Source of the DNA: Thermosinus carboxydivorans Nor1
Lineage (GTDB): Bacteria; Bacillota; Negativicutes; Sporomusales; Thermosinaceae
Assembly (NCBI RefSeq): GCF_000169155.1
Contig: NZ_AAWL01000006.1
Span: 1 to 64,000 of the forward strand
Reading direction: 5' to 3'
Length of the DNA: 64,000 nucleotides
Made by a program: the position numbers and the translations under genes. The notes under the pieces were generated by a model. The model was not told the DNA's origin. It made no database searches and saw nothing but the letters and a program-made list of their open reading frames with translations. Shown here piece by piece: positions 15,955 through 24,175 of the stretch (position 1 is the stretch's first letter; the number at the start of each line of letters is the position of its first letter).

Positions 15955-17015
15955 CGATATTTGACCTCGGCGATGGCCACTGTTACATTGGGATATACCG
16001 TTTTGGGCAATAAAAGCGTTTGCGTCTGACCCCCGCACAGCGCCGCCGGTTCGCATACATTCCCCACTCCAATCTTTTCTTCTACAAATCTTGATGTTTC
16101 CAACCTGTGTTTATCGATGCACTGCTGCAATTGTTCGTTGGTAAAAAATTCATAAGGTACCTCAAGCTGCTGCACGGCCGCGAGCAGGCCGACCTCATCC
16201 TGCTTGACAACTGAGCTGGCAATAACCGCAATGCTTTTCATGCTCCGGCCGATTTTACGGCAGGCGTCGCCGAGGGCCGTCAAAATTTCGGCACTGGTCG
16301 TTCCCCTACGGCAGCCAATGCCTACCGCCAGCGTCGCCGGCCGGAGATAGACATGGGGCTTTACCATATAAAGCTCCTTGTCGGTAATGACTACGGCCGC
16401 GTCATATTTATCGGTATAAACCAGTTCCCCCATGTTGCGCAAGACTACCCCCATCTCTGCCGCCAAGTGGATATAATGGCTGGCATTGGCAAGGGTCTGG
16501 TCGATAAAAAAGGCTACTTGTTTGCCATTGACAATTGCCGCATTGATATGTTTAAGCTGATCAAAAGGTTCAATGGTTAAATCCAGTTTTACGGCCAAGA
16601 TATCGGCGGCAGGCAGATTGGACACATCAGTCGCGGTGGTAATGACCGGTCTGGCACCGATAGCATTGGCTACTAACCTGGCAAGATCATTGGCGCCGCC
16701 GATATGGCCTGACAGTAAACTGATGGCGTGTTCGCCAGCTTCGTCGACTACGACAACCGCCGGATCAAACCGCTTATCGTGGATATGGGGGGCCAGCACG
16801 CGGACGACAATCCCGGTAGCCATAATAAAAATCAACCCGTCATACTGGTGAAAAACCTTATCTACAAGGTCGCGCAGACAGTCATAAACCTGCGGAATCC
16901 CCTGCGGATTGCGGCCAGCTTTTGCATAGACGTCAACGGGCCGCCCCAAGGCGTTAGCCAACCTTTCAGCGAGAAAAGCACCTTTGTTCGTTACAGATAT
17001 AATTGCAAGTTTCAT
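15942..17015 (-). CDS. cbiG: Cobalt-precorrin-5A hydrolase (CbiG)
   Basis: A 357-residue CbiG that opens the delta-lactone of cobalt-precorrin-5A and releases acetaldehyde, the step that marks the anaerobic route. The N-terminal domain has FIMATGIVVRVLAPHI near residues 62-77 and SLLSGHIGGANDLAR near 98-112. The C-terminal domain has VGIGCRRGTTSAEI near 232-245 and the closing VCEPAAL segment. All three CbiG regions are present in one polypeptide, unlike species where CbiG is fused to or split from CbiH. Overlaps with cbiF and cbiH show coupling. Confidence 0.95.
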   Translation of the reverse strand: MKLAIISVTNKGAFLAERLANALGRPVDVYAKAGRNPQGIPQVYDCLRDLVDKVFHQYDGLIFIMATGIVVRVLAPHIHDKRFDPAVVVVDEAGEHAISLLSGHIGGANDLARLVANAIGARPVITTATDVSNLPAADILAVKLDLTIEPFDQLKHINAAIVNGKQVAFFIDQTLANASHYIHLAAEMGVVLRNMGELVYTDKYDAAVVITDKELYMVKPHVYLRPATLAVGIGCRRGTTSAEILTALGDACRKIGRSMKSIAVIASSVVKQDEVGLLAAVQQLEVPYEFFTNEQLQQCIDKHRLETSRFVEEKIGVGNVCEPAALCGGQTQTLLLPKTVYPNVTVAIAEVKYRWWE

Positions 17016-17767
17016 TTTGCCTCCCGGAACATATGCCCAAAGTCAGGCGAATAGAGACGGGACAAAGCGTACTTGCCATCAAGGCATTTTCCGACCACAA
17101 TCATGGCCGTACGGTCAACTCCTGCCTCCGCCGCAATTGAAGCAATCGTAGCCAGCGTTCCCCGCAAAATCTTCTCATCGGGCCAGGATGCTTTTTGCAC
17201 TACCGCTACTGGCGTATCTGGCGGATACCCGCCGGCGATAAGTTCGGCCACTACCGCTTCCAACATATGAACACTCAAAAAAATGCACATGGTTGCATTA
17301 TGACTGGCGAGACTCGCCAATTTTTCCTTGGCCGGCACCGGTGTTCTCCCTTCCAGCCGGGTAATAATCACTGTTTGGCTAACTTCGGGCAGCGTATACT
17401 CCCGTTTTAAAGCGGCCGCTACTGCCAGGAAGGAGCTCACACCAGGCACTACTTCATACTCGATGCCTTTTGCCGCCAGTACGTCCATCTGTTCTTGAAT
17501 GGCACCATAGATACTCGGATCGCCCGTGTGAAGCCGCACTACTTTCTTCCCCATCGCTACCGCCTCTTCCATGACTGTGATGACTTCGTCCAAAGTCATG
17601 GATGCGCTATTATGAATTTGGGCTCCCGCTTTCGCATACTGCAGCAGGGCAGGGTTTACTAAGGAACCGGCGTAGATAATAACATCAGCCTCGGCAAGCA
17701 ACCGGCGACCCTTAACGGTAATGAGTTCCGGATCACCCGGCCCGGCGCCGATAATATAAACCTTCAT
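17012..17767 (-). CDS. cbiF: Cobalt-precorrin-4 C11-methyltransferase (CbiF)
   Basis: A 251-residue tetrapyrrole methyltransferase (CbiF/CobM). It begins IIGAGPGDPELITVKGRRLL, the uroporphyrin-type SAM loop, followed by YAGSLVNPALL, RLHTGDPSIYGAIQEQ near residues 78-93 and PGVSSFLAVAAAL near 108-120. It methylates C11 of cobalt-precorrin-4. The gene touches cbiL upstream (0-bp gap) and overlaps cbiG by 4 bp. The C-terminus ends in a short extension (LYSPDFGHMF) typical of this subfamily. Confidence 0.95.
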   Translation of the reverse strand: MKVYIIGAGPGDPELITVKGRRLLAEADVIIYAGSLVNPALLQYAKAGAQIHNSASMTLDEVITVMEEAVAMGKKVVRLHTGDPSIYGAIQEQMDVLAAKGIEYEVVPGVSSFLAVAAALKREYTLPEVSQTVIITRLEGRTPVPAKEKLASLASHNATMCIFLSVHMLEAVVAELIAGGYPPDTPVAVVQKASWPDEKILRGTLATIASIAAEAGVDRTAMIVVGKCLDGKYALSRLYSPDFGHMFREAK

Positions 17768-18535
17768 TTAAAAGCCTCCCTGCTTCACCAGAATTAAAGA
17801 TAAATAATCCCGTTTTTTCTGTCTCATGCTATCCAGGTCATCAGTAACAAACTGGTCGGGATAACCCAGCCGACTGATATAAACGGCACTGTCCTTAAGT
17901 CCCATATCTGTCAGCACGTCCACGATTTCGTTATACTGGCCGGCCACTTTCATCAATACAGCATTAGGAAAAAGCCGTAAAACTTCCCGTAATTGCCCTG
18001 GATCGTCGACAGCCGGTATTATGGCCAGCTTTTCATTTCCCTCGGCTAATGCGGTATTTAAGTGCGCCGCGGCAGCAGCAAAGGAGGTAATGCCAGGTAC
18101 ACTCTCGACCTCAATGTCAGGCAATAACTGGCATACCTTTTTAAGCAAATATGTATATGTACTGAACAGCATGGCATCCCCGATCGTTATAAAAGCTACG
18201 TTCAAACCTTCATTCAGCTTTGCGGCAATTTTTTCCGCTCCGCGCCGCCATTCGGCTTCGAGCACTTGCCGGTCCCGCGTCATCGGCGTGGCCACTTCCA
18301 TAATTTCCGCCGTGGCCGGTATATATTTGCCGGCGACCGTTAAGGCGAGACTATCGTTATCTGCCTTAGAACGGGGAATGCATACAACATTAATAGATTT
18401 TAAAATTTCTATTGCCCGGAGAGTGAGCAGATCAGGCGCTCCCGGCCCCACCCCGATACCAAAAAGTTTGCCCCGTTGTTTAGCGGTTGAAACCGTTGGC
18501 CTGTAAACCTCCGAAGAACTAGTTCGTAAGTTCAT
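17768..18535 (-). CDS. cbiL: Cobalt-factor II C20-methyltransferase (CbiL)
   Basis: A 255-residue tetrapyrrole methyltransferase that methylates C20 of cobalt-sirohydrochlorin. Landmarks are GIGVGPGAPDLLTLRA near residues 27-42, the TIGDAMLFSTYTYLLK segment near 108-123 and PGITSFAAAAAHL near 135-147. The ATG at 18535 follows AAGGAGG by 5 bases and is preferred over an in-frame TTG at 18559. The first 20 or so residues before the conserved core form a polar extension. The gene starts inside the last codons of cbiT. Confidence 0.94.
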   Translation of the reverse strand: MNLRTSSSEVYRPTVSTAKQRGKLFGIGVGPGAPDLLTLRAIEILKSINVVCIPRSKADNDSLALTVAGKYIPATAEIMEVATPMTRDRQVLEAEWRRGAEKIAAKLNEGLNVAFITIGDAMLFSTYTYLLKKVCQLLPDIEVESVPGITSFAAAAAHLNTALAEGNEKLAIIPAVDDPGQLREVLRLFPNAVLMKVAGQYNEIVDVLTDMGLKDSAVYISRLGYPDQFVTDDLDSMRQKKRDYLSLILVKQGGF

Positions 18536-19121
18536 GGTCTCCTCCTTTTGTTCCCGCAATAATATAGACGGGATTTAGCGCTTGAAACATATTGGCAGCT
18601 CCTGCAGAACGGATACGCGTAACCTGCACCCCACAGGCTTCGGTTGCATAATCTGGTTTTTCGCGCAAAAAGTGAAGGGCGCTGTAGAGCGTTTCGACAG
18701 TCACAGCCATGATAACCATCCGCCCGCCCGGCCGCAGCAAACAGTCGCACCGCTGTAGTATTGCCGGCAGATTACCGCCGCTGCCACCGACAAATATAAC
18801 ATCGGCCAGCGGCAGTCCAGCCATAGCCTCAGGGGCGTTTCCCTGAATAACCGTAATATTCTCCCGCCCGAAGCGGCGGGCATTTTGCCTGATTAAGTCA
18901 ACACCATTCCCATCCCGTTCAATCGCGAATACCCGCCCTTCTTTAACTTGAAAGGCCGCTTCCACACTCAGGGAACCTGTACCTGCCCCGATGTCAATAA
19001 CCGTATTGCCGCTGGCAATTTTCGCTTTTGCCAAGGCAACAATGCGAACTTCCTGCTTGGTCATGGGCACATCGCCCCGAATAAACTCTTCGTCGGCAAT
19101 GCCTGGAAAATAACGCTTCAC
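18519..19121 (-). CDS. cbiT: Cobalt-precorrin-7 C15-methyltransferase, decarboxylating (CbiT)
   Basis: A 200-residue Rossmann-fold SAM methyltransferase that methylates C15 and decarboxylates the C12 acetate chain. The N-terminal GDVPMTKQEVR motif (residues 18-28) and VIDIGAGTGSLSVEAA (motif I, about 41-56) are typical, with VFVGGSGGNLP near 108. CbiT is separate from CbiE here, as in many anaerobes, rather than fused as CobL. It overlaps cbiE by 4 bp and cbiL by 17 bp. Confidence 0.94.
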   Translation of the reverse strand: MKRYFPGIADEEFIRGDVPMTKQEVRIVALAKAKIASGNTVIDIGAGTGSLSVEAAFQVKEGRVFAIERDGNGVDLIRQNARRFGRENITVIQGNAPEAMAGLPLADVIFVGGSGGNLPAILQRCDCLLRPGGRMVIMAVTVETLYSALHFLREKPDYATEACGVQVTRIRSAGAANMFQALNPVYIIAGTKGGDHELTN

Positions 19122-19744
19122 GCCGCCACCACCATTACACAGTGGGTAAAACCTGTGATTAGCTTTGCTTCTGCCAGGCTAAGCCTGACGATTTTTTCAT
19201 CCTCATAAGACAAATTCGCACACAGATGTACCGTCGCCGTCGCCGGCCAACCGAGGTCAGTTAGCAAACTCGCAATATAAGCGGGACTATGCTCCGCATC
19301 GGTCAAAATCCCCAATTTTTTGCCAGGAGTGTAGCGCAATGTTTCGGCAGGCGCCTGCCGTCCATGCAAGCTAGTTAAAATGGCATCTTGCCAAATATCG
19401 GCTATTTTAGCAAAGGCCAGTTGAACCGAGCTAATACCGGGAATTACTGTTAATCTTTCCGCGCCAAAAACCTGGCGCAGTACCGCGAGCAAACTATAAA
19501 ACCCAGGGTCACCCGACACCATCACGACGACATCGCACCGGTCAAGCTCGGTGCGGATATAGGCGATTGTCCCTTCAACATCCTTATCAATTATCCATGT
19601 CCGGGCCGTTGGCGGCGCAAAAGCGGCCAGCGCCCGCCTGCTCCCCACCACTACTTTGGCGCTGTCAATGGTTCTTTTGGCCACCGGTGGCAAATAGTCG
19701 GGCGATCCCGGGCCGATACCAACGACAATTATTTTATATTCCAC
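19118..19744 (-). CDS. cbiE: Cobalt-precorrin-7 C5-methyltransferase (CbiE)
   Basis: A 208-residue tetrapyrrole methyltransferase that acts with CbiT. It starts with VVGIGPGSPDYLPPVAKR, has VMVSGDPGFYSLLAVLR near residues 73-89 and PGISSVQLAFAKI near 101-113, and a C-terminal domain shared by the methylase family. The start overlaps the end of cbiD by 16 bp, and the stop overlaps cbiT by 4 bp. It is the second gene of the operon. Length fits the stand-alone family. Confidence 0.94.
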   Translation of the reverse strand: MEYKIIVVGIGPGSPDYLPPVAKRTIDSAKVVVGSRRALAAFAPPTARTWIIDKDVEGTIAYIRTELDRCDVVVMVSGDPGFYSLLAVLRQVFGAERLTVIPGISSVQLAFAKIADIWQDAILTSLHGRQAPAETLRYTPGKKLGILTDAEHSPAYIASLLTDLGWPATATVHLCANLSYEDEKIVRLSLAEAKLITGFTHCVMVVAA

Positions 19745-20829
19745 CCTAAATCGCCTCCTATCTTGCGTGCGTTATTGTCTAACCCCAGCATTTCGCCTTT
19801 CAGTGTAAGAATTACCGTTCCCACTGTTAATTCGCCGAAAACGTATCGCTGGGCGCGGGTACTAGCCCGTTCGGCGAGCACCTGATACACGGACGTAAAA
19901 CCTCCGTTTTCAATGATGGTAACAGCCGCTTCGGCCGTATTGCAAGCGAGAATTTCCCTGATTACCGAAACCGGCGCCCCGCCTGCCGCCAAATAGGCGG
20001 CAATGGTCTCCAGCCGCCCATCGGCTACCCGGTTGTGGGTATGAAAGATACCGGCCGCCACTTTAACGATCTTACCGAGGTGACCAATGAGCAATACCTG
20101 TTTTAAGCCATGACTCACCGCACTTTCCAGCATGTGACCGATAAAGTTGCTGGTCTGTACTACCGCATCACCCGGGAGACCATAGCGTTTGACGGCATAT
20201 TCCTGCCCCATTTTGCCGGGAACGAAAACAATACTGTCATAGCCTAACGCCTTTACTACGCTAATTTGGGGCGTAAGTGAATTTTTGAAAGCCTCCTCGG
20301 ACATAGGTTCAACAATACCGGTTGTGCCAATGATCGAAAGACCGCCCACAACCCCCAGATAGGGATTAAGCGTCCGGGCTGCTAATTGTTCTCCGCCCGG
20401 AACAGAAATAGTGACAACCGCGCCGCACTCAGGCAATACATCCCGCACCGCCCGGATAATCATGGTGCGCGGTCCCGGATTAATCGCCGGCTGTCCAACC
20501 GGTACGGCCAAACCTGGTTTAGTAACTATTCCTACGCCTTCACCGGCCTGGAGGACAATCTCCGATAAAGAAGGGTCGATTTTAACGCTCGCCCAAATCG
20601 TGACCCCATTCGTAATATCCGGATCATCGCCTGCATCTTTTACTACCGAGGCCCTTCCCCCTTCGGCGGCGGCCGCCGCTTCTGCCACCGGCACCGTAAT
20701 AACCCGGCCTTGCGGCGATATTACCTCGACAGTCTCCGGAAACATGCCGCGCCAGGCTAATACGGCCGCTTTGGCCGCCGCTGCCGCACAGGCCCCTGTC
20801 GTAATGCCCGAACGTAATTGTTGCGCCAA
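19729..20829 (-). CDS. cbiD: Cobalt-precorrin-5B C1-methyltransferase (CbiD)
   Basis: A 366-residue CbiD, the SAM-dependent C1 methyltransferase found only in the anaerobic route. The N-terminal LRSGITTGACAAAAAKA motif (about residues 5-21), the DDPDITNG segment near 66 and KMGQEYAVKRYGLPGDAVVQTSNFIG in the middle are diagnostic; the C-terminus carries LLIGHLGKIVKVAAGIFHTHN. Translation most likely starts at the TTG at 20829, 8 bases after AGGAGG; a longer frame to 20868 has no better site. That ribosome site is itself the right arm of a hairpin downstream of a cobalamin riboswitch, so this first gene is the control point of the operon. Confidence 0.95.
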   Translation of the reverse strand: MAQQLRSGITTGACAAAAAKAAVLAWRGMFPETVEVISPQGRVITVPVAEAAAAAEGGRASVVKDAGDDPDITNGVTIWASVKIDPSLSEIVLQAGEGVGIVTKPGLAVPVGQPAINPGPRTMIIRAVRDVLPECGAVVTISVPGGEQLAARTLNPYLGVVGGLSIIGTTGIVEPMSEEAFKNSLTPQISVVKALGYDSIVFVPGKMGQEYAVKRYGLPGDAVVQTSNFIGHMLESAVSHGLKQVLLIGHLGKIVKVAAGIFHTHNRVADGRLETIAAYLAAGGAPVSVIREILACNTAEAAVTIIENGGFTSVYQVLAERASTRAQRYVFGELTVGTVILTLKGEMLGLDNNARKIGGDLGWNIK

Positions 20830-20830
20830 T

Positions 20831-20856
20831 AAAAAAACCTCCTGCAGGCAGGAGGT
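20831..20856 (-). terminator. Terminator-like hairpin that also holds the cbiD ribosome site
   Basis: On the minus strand ACCTCCTGC (20848-20856) and GCAGGAGGT (20837-20845) form a perfect 9-bp stem with a 2-base loop, followed by six T. The right arm contains AGGAGG, the ribosome site for the TTG start of cbiD. The same element could therefore stop transcription or hide the ribosome site. It lies about 70 nt after the riboswitch aptamer and is its probable expression platform. Confidence 0.8.
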
Positions 20857-20926
20857 AACTATAAACAAACAGACGTGCTTACATTACCCACCTGCCTATC
20901 TTCCGTAGGTCATAACGGTGTGTGTT

Positions 20927-21079
20927 AGAATAGGCAGGTCTCCTGACTCTGGTTCATTGCTAGCCGCACCTTCCCAGATTGCTCCAGTGGCATAACGCAG
21001 CCAGACTCCCCATTACAGTGGCGGGACCGTGCCGGTTTTTCACCGGACTTCCCTATTAAGCCGCAAGGCACCTATTCCC
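20927..21079 (-). promoter_or_regulatory. Cobalamin riboswitch (AdoCbl element)
   Basis: All conserved parts are present in order on the minus strand. P1 pairs GAATAGG (21071-21077) with CCTATTC (20928-20934). Then come GGGAAGTCCGGTG, the CCGGCACGGTCCCGCCACTG segment, the B12 box GCCACTGG plus TCTGGGAAGGTGC, and the 3' signature GAGTCAGGAGACCTGCC. It lies in the leader of the cobamide operon. After the aptamer, RNA from 20890-20899 can pair 10 bp with 20930-20939, or 7 bp of it with the left arm of the downstream hairpin (20846-20852). These pairings are mutually exclusive with each other and partly with P1. Confidence 0.97.
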
Positions 21080-21339
21080 TTTGCCATATGAATTTGCTAA
21101 TATGCCATTATTATGTTCTTATATTCCACCCTTATAACTTTATTCCTTCTTATATTGCGCAGAACCTTGAAATTTAAATTTTCAGTCCAGCAAAGAACAT
21201 TGGGGCAAAATTATGCGAAATCACTGAATATCTTAATAGTTTTTTTATTTTTTGCTCCCTGATGCAAGGAATTGGCCCCTGCTTTTTCGAATAAATATTG
21301 GCAAATTTGTATCCTTTCGTAAGGCAAGGGAGTGAACAT

Positions 21340-21954
21340 ATGAAAAAGGTATGTGACAACTGGAACCAAGCTTTCCAAAAAGGCCGCACGGGATTAGAAT
21401 TCTTTCCTGAATTTGAAATGCGGGCCAAGAATGCCGCCGCAGAAGTAATCCGGGTTAAAACGCTTGTTGAAGCGAAAAACGCTGCCGTTGATCTCATTAA
21501 ACAGTCAGGCGCTAAAAAAGTAGTGGCAGTCGAATGTCCGCTCCAGCGGGCGGCCGGTATTCATCAAGCCATCCAAGAGTTGGGAACAGAGCTGCACTCT
21601 GCAGCCGCTGACATTGCCGCTCATGCCGCGACAGCCGATATTGGCATCTCGGGCGTAGAATTTGGCGTTGCCGAAACAGGCAGCGTCTGCCTGGACGCCT
21701 ACTCGATCGAAAGCCGTCTCGTTTCCACCCTGCCTCCGATTCATGTCGTCTTCATGAATAGCAATAATGTAGTTCCGGATATTGCTGCTGCCTTTGAAAT
21801 TTTTTCCCAAGTTTTTGAACGGGGTTATATTAGCTTAATTACTGGCCCCAGCCGTACTGCCGACATTGAACGCGTACTGACAATTGGAGTTCACGGCCCG
21901 AGCCGGTTTGTCATTATTGCTGTCGACGAGGAAATCACCGGAGGTGAAGCATAA
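21340..21954 (+). CDS. lutC: LUD-domain protein, LutC-like subunit of lactate oxidation
   Basis: A 204-residue protein of the LUD family (LutC/YkgG). Conserved segments are ADIGISGVEFGVAETGSVCL near residues 111-130, LPPIHVVF near 144 and LITGPSRTADIE near 179-190. In Bacillus and Desulfovibrio such proteins work with Fe-S subunits in L- or D-lactate oxidation to pyruvate; their exact role is not settled. The ATG at 21340 has GGGAG upstream; a longer frame from 21298 has none. It overlaps the next gene by one base. The 260 bp between it and the riboswitch hold the divergent control region, but I see no convincing promoter there. Confidence 0.88.
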   Translation: MKKVCDNWNQAFQKGRTGLEFFPEFEMRAKNAAAEVIRVKTLVEAKNAAVDLIKQSGAKKVVAVECPLQRAAGIHQAIQELGTELHSAAADIAAHAATADIGISGVEFGVAETGSVCLDAYSIESRLVSTLPPIHVVFMNSNNVVPDIAAAFEIFSQVFERGYISLITGPSRTADIERVLTIGVHGPSRFVIIAVDEEITGGEA

Positions 21955-24122
21955 TGCAAAAGAGCGACCGCAATATCCGCAAAGAAATTCACGAAAAACT
22001 GCAGGATGAGGTACTGCGCGGCGCCCTGGGACGGTTTGCCGAGGCCTATCCTACGGCCCGGGCCAAAGCCTATGAGAATGTGGAAGATTTTGAAGCTCTA
22101 CGGGAAAGCATCCGGCAAATTAAACAACAAACGGTAGCCCAGATTGAAGCGGTGGCTGACCGCTTTGAGGCCGAGGCGACCAAACGAGGGGCCAAAGTTT
22201 TTCGGGCCAAAGATGGCGCCGCTCTGAAAGAGTATCTTTTAAATCTGTGCCGGGAAAAAGGGGTTAAGCGGATTGTTAAATCTAAATCCATGGCCTCGGA
22301 AGAAATTCACCTTAACCACGACCTTGAAGCCGCCGGTATCCATGTCCGCGAAACAGACCTGGGTGAGTGGATTATTGCCCTGGCCGGACACAAACCATCC
22401 CACATGGTAATGCCGGCCATTCACCTTAACCGTCAGCAAGTGGCCGAATACTTTTCCAAAGAACTTAAGCAAGATATTCCCGATGATATCCCCTTCATGG
22501 TTCAAACGGCCCGGCAGACGCTCCGCGAGGAATTCTTGCAAGCCGATATGGGCATTTCGGGAGCTAACTTCGGTATCGCCGAAAACGGCGCCATTGGGCT
22601 TGTCACCAACGAAGGCAATGCCCGTCTCGTTACCAGTCTGCCCCGGATCCATGTCGTCATCATTGGCTACGAAAAACTCATTCCCACTATAAAAGATGCC
22701 GTGCCAATCCTTCGTACCCTGCCGCGTAACGCCACCGCTCAATTAATGACCAGTTATATGAGCATGATTGCCGGCCCTACTCCAATTATGGTAAACAAAG
22801 ACGGCAAATGGGTAGAAGAAGAAAAGGAACTCCACATTATTCTGTTTGATAACGGCCGACTGCAACTTGCTAAGGATGAACGATTTAAGGAAGTTTACCA
22901 ATGCGTTCGCTGCGCTTCCTGTCTCAACGTCTGTCCGGTATATACGCTTGTGGGCGGCCACGTATACGGCCACATCTATGCCGGCGGTATCGGCGCCATT
23001 CTTACGGCCTTCCTCAATAGCATGGGCGATTTTGAAAAAATTAACGAACTGTGCATTGGCTGCCGGAAATGCACTACCATCTGCCCCGGCAAAATCAATA
23101 TTCCCGATCTTATCGAAGAACTGCGGGCCCGAGCAGTGAAAGAGCATGGTCTTCCTCTGGCCGTTCGCACTCTGTTTGAAAAAGTTCTCGCCAACCGTAA
23201 AGTTTTCCATACCCTGCTCCGCCTTGGCGCCATCGGGCAAAAACCGGTTAAGTCGGGTAATTTTATCCGCCATCTTCCCTTGTTCCTGACGGGACTGACG
23301 AAAGACCGTAGCCTGCCGGCCATTGCCGACGTGCCGCTCCGCGACCGTGTTGCCAAGATTACCAAAAAAATCGACAGGCCCGCCAAGCGGGTGGCCTTTT
23401 TCAGCGGCTGCAGCATGGACTTTGTTTACCCTGAAACAGGTGAATCGGTTTACAAGGTTCTCCAGGACCTCAATATGGAAGTCGTCTTCCCGCAGGAACA
23501 AAGCTGTTGCGGCAAACCCGTCTTAGGAATGGGCGACAAAGAAACAACAAAGCGCATGGCCAAGAAAAATATTGAAGCCTTTGAAGCGGCAAATGCCGAT
23601 GTAATCCTCGCGGCCTGCCCAACCTGTACGGAAACCTGGCATGACGCCTATGTTAGCCTGCTAGCCGATGAACCGGAATGGAAAGAACGGGCCGAAAAAC
23701 TGGCAGCCAAGTTCCGGGAATTTACCAGTTTTGTGGCTGAAGAATATGAAAAAGCCGGACGCCTTGCCCCCACCGCCGGCGGCGTCAAAGTTACCTACCA
23801 TGACTCTTGCCATATGAAACGTGGTCTAGGCATTTATGAGCAGCCCCGTAAGCTAATCGAAGCAGCGGGCCATGAACTTGTGGAGATGAAAGATTGCGAT
23901 AAATGTTGCGGTATGGCGGGCGCTTTCGGCGTAAAGCATGCCGAACTGTCGATGCCGATTCTGAAACAAAAATTAGACAATATTAAGGATACCGGCGCCT
24001 CAATCGTAGCCGTAGCTTGTCCTGCCTGCATGATGCAGATAAAAGGCGGGCTCGATAAACAAGCTCCCGCAGTCCAAATTAAGCACGTGGCTGACATCTT
24101 AGCTGAAAATATAAAAGATTAA
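21954..24122 (+). CDS. ldhH: Fused LutB-LutA lactate dehydrogenase large subunit (LdhH type)
   Basis: A 722-residue fusion of three parts. Residues about 1-300 are a LUD domain (LutB-like) with MGISGANFGIAENGAIGLVTNEGNAR. Residues about 310-400 hold two [4Fe-4S] motifs, CVRCASCLNVCP and CIGCRKCTTICP. Residues about 460-720 are a LutA-like CCG domain pair, with FFSGCSMDF, SCCGKP, the CHMKRG segment and CDKCCGMAGAFG, ending CPACMMQ. The CCG cysteines usually bind a further cluster or take part in disulfide chemistry. The same fusion next to a LutC protein is known from Desulfovibrio as a lactate dehydrogenase feeding the quinone pool. It is cotranscribed with lutC and closed by a strong terminator. 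Confidence 0.9.
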   Translation: MQKSDRNIRKEIHEKLQDEVLRGALGRFAEAYPTARAKAYENVEDFEALRESIRQIKQQTVAQIEAVADRFEAEATKRGAKVFRAKDGAALKEYLLNLCREKGVKRIVKSKSMASEEIHLNHDLEAAGIHVRETDLGEWIIALAGHKPSHMVMPAIHLNRQQVAEYFSKELKQDIPDDIPFMVQTARQTLREEFLQADMGISGANFGIAENGAIGLVTNEGNARLVTSLPRIHVVIIGYEKLIPTIKDAVPILRTLPRNATAQLMTSYMSMIAGPTPIMVNKDGKWVEEEKELHIILFDNGRLQLAKDERFKEVYQCVRCASCLNVCPVYTLVGGHVYGHIYAGGIGAILTAFLNSMGDFEKINELCIGCRKCTTICPGKINIPDLIEELRARAVKEHGLPLAVRTLFEKVLANRKVFHTLLRLGAIGQKPVKSGNFIRHLPLFLTGLTKDRSLPAIADVPLRDRVAKITKKIDRPAKRVAFFSGCSMDFVYPETGESVYKVLQDLNMEVVFPQEQSCCGKPVLGMGDKETTKRMAKKNIEAFEAANADVILAACPTCTETWHDAYVSLLADEPEWKERAEKLAAKFREFTSFVAEEYEKAGRLAPTAGGVKVTYHDSCHMKRGLGIYEQPRKLIEAAGHELVEMKDCDKCCGMAGAFGVKHAELSMPILKQKLDNIKDTGASIVAVACPACMMQIKGGLDKQAPAVQIKHVADILAENIKD

Positions 24123-24133
24123 CAGGCTCTCAT

Positions 24134-24166
24134 AAAAAAGTCTCCGCTTGTTGCGGAGACTTTTTT
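24134..24166. terminator. Bidirectional terminator between ldhH and the TRAP permease gene
   Basis: Perfect inverted repeat AGTCTCCGC / GCGGAGACT with a 4-6 base loop, flanked by A-runs on the left and T-runs on the right. It can end the plus-strand ldhH transcript and the minus-strand transporter transcript. Confidence 0.92.
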
Positions 24167-24175
24167 ATGAAAGGT

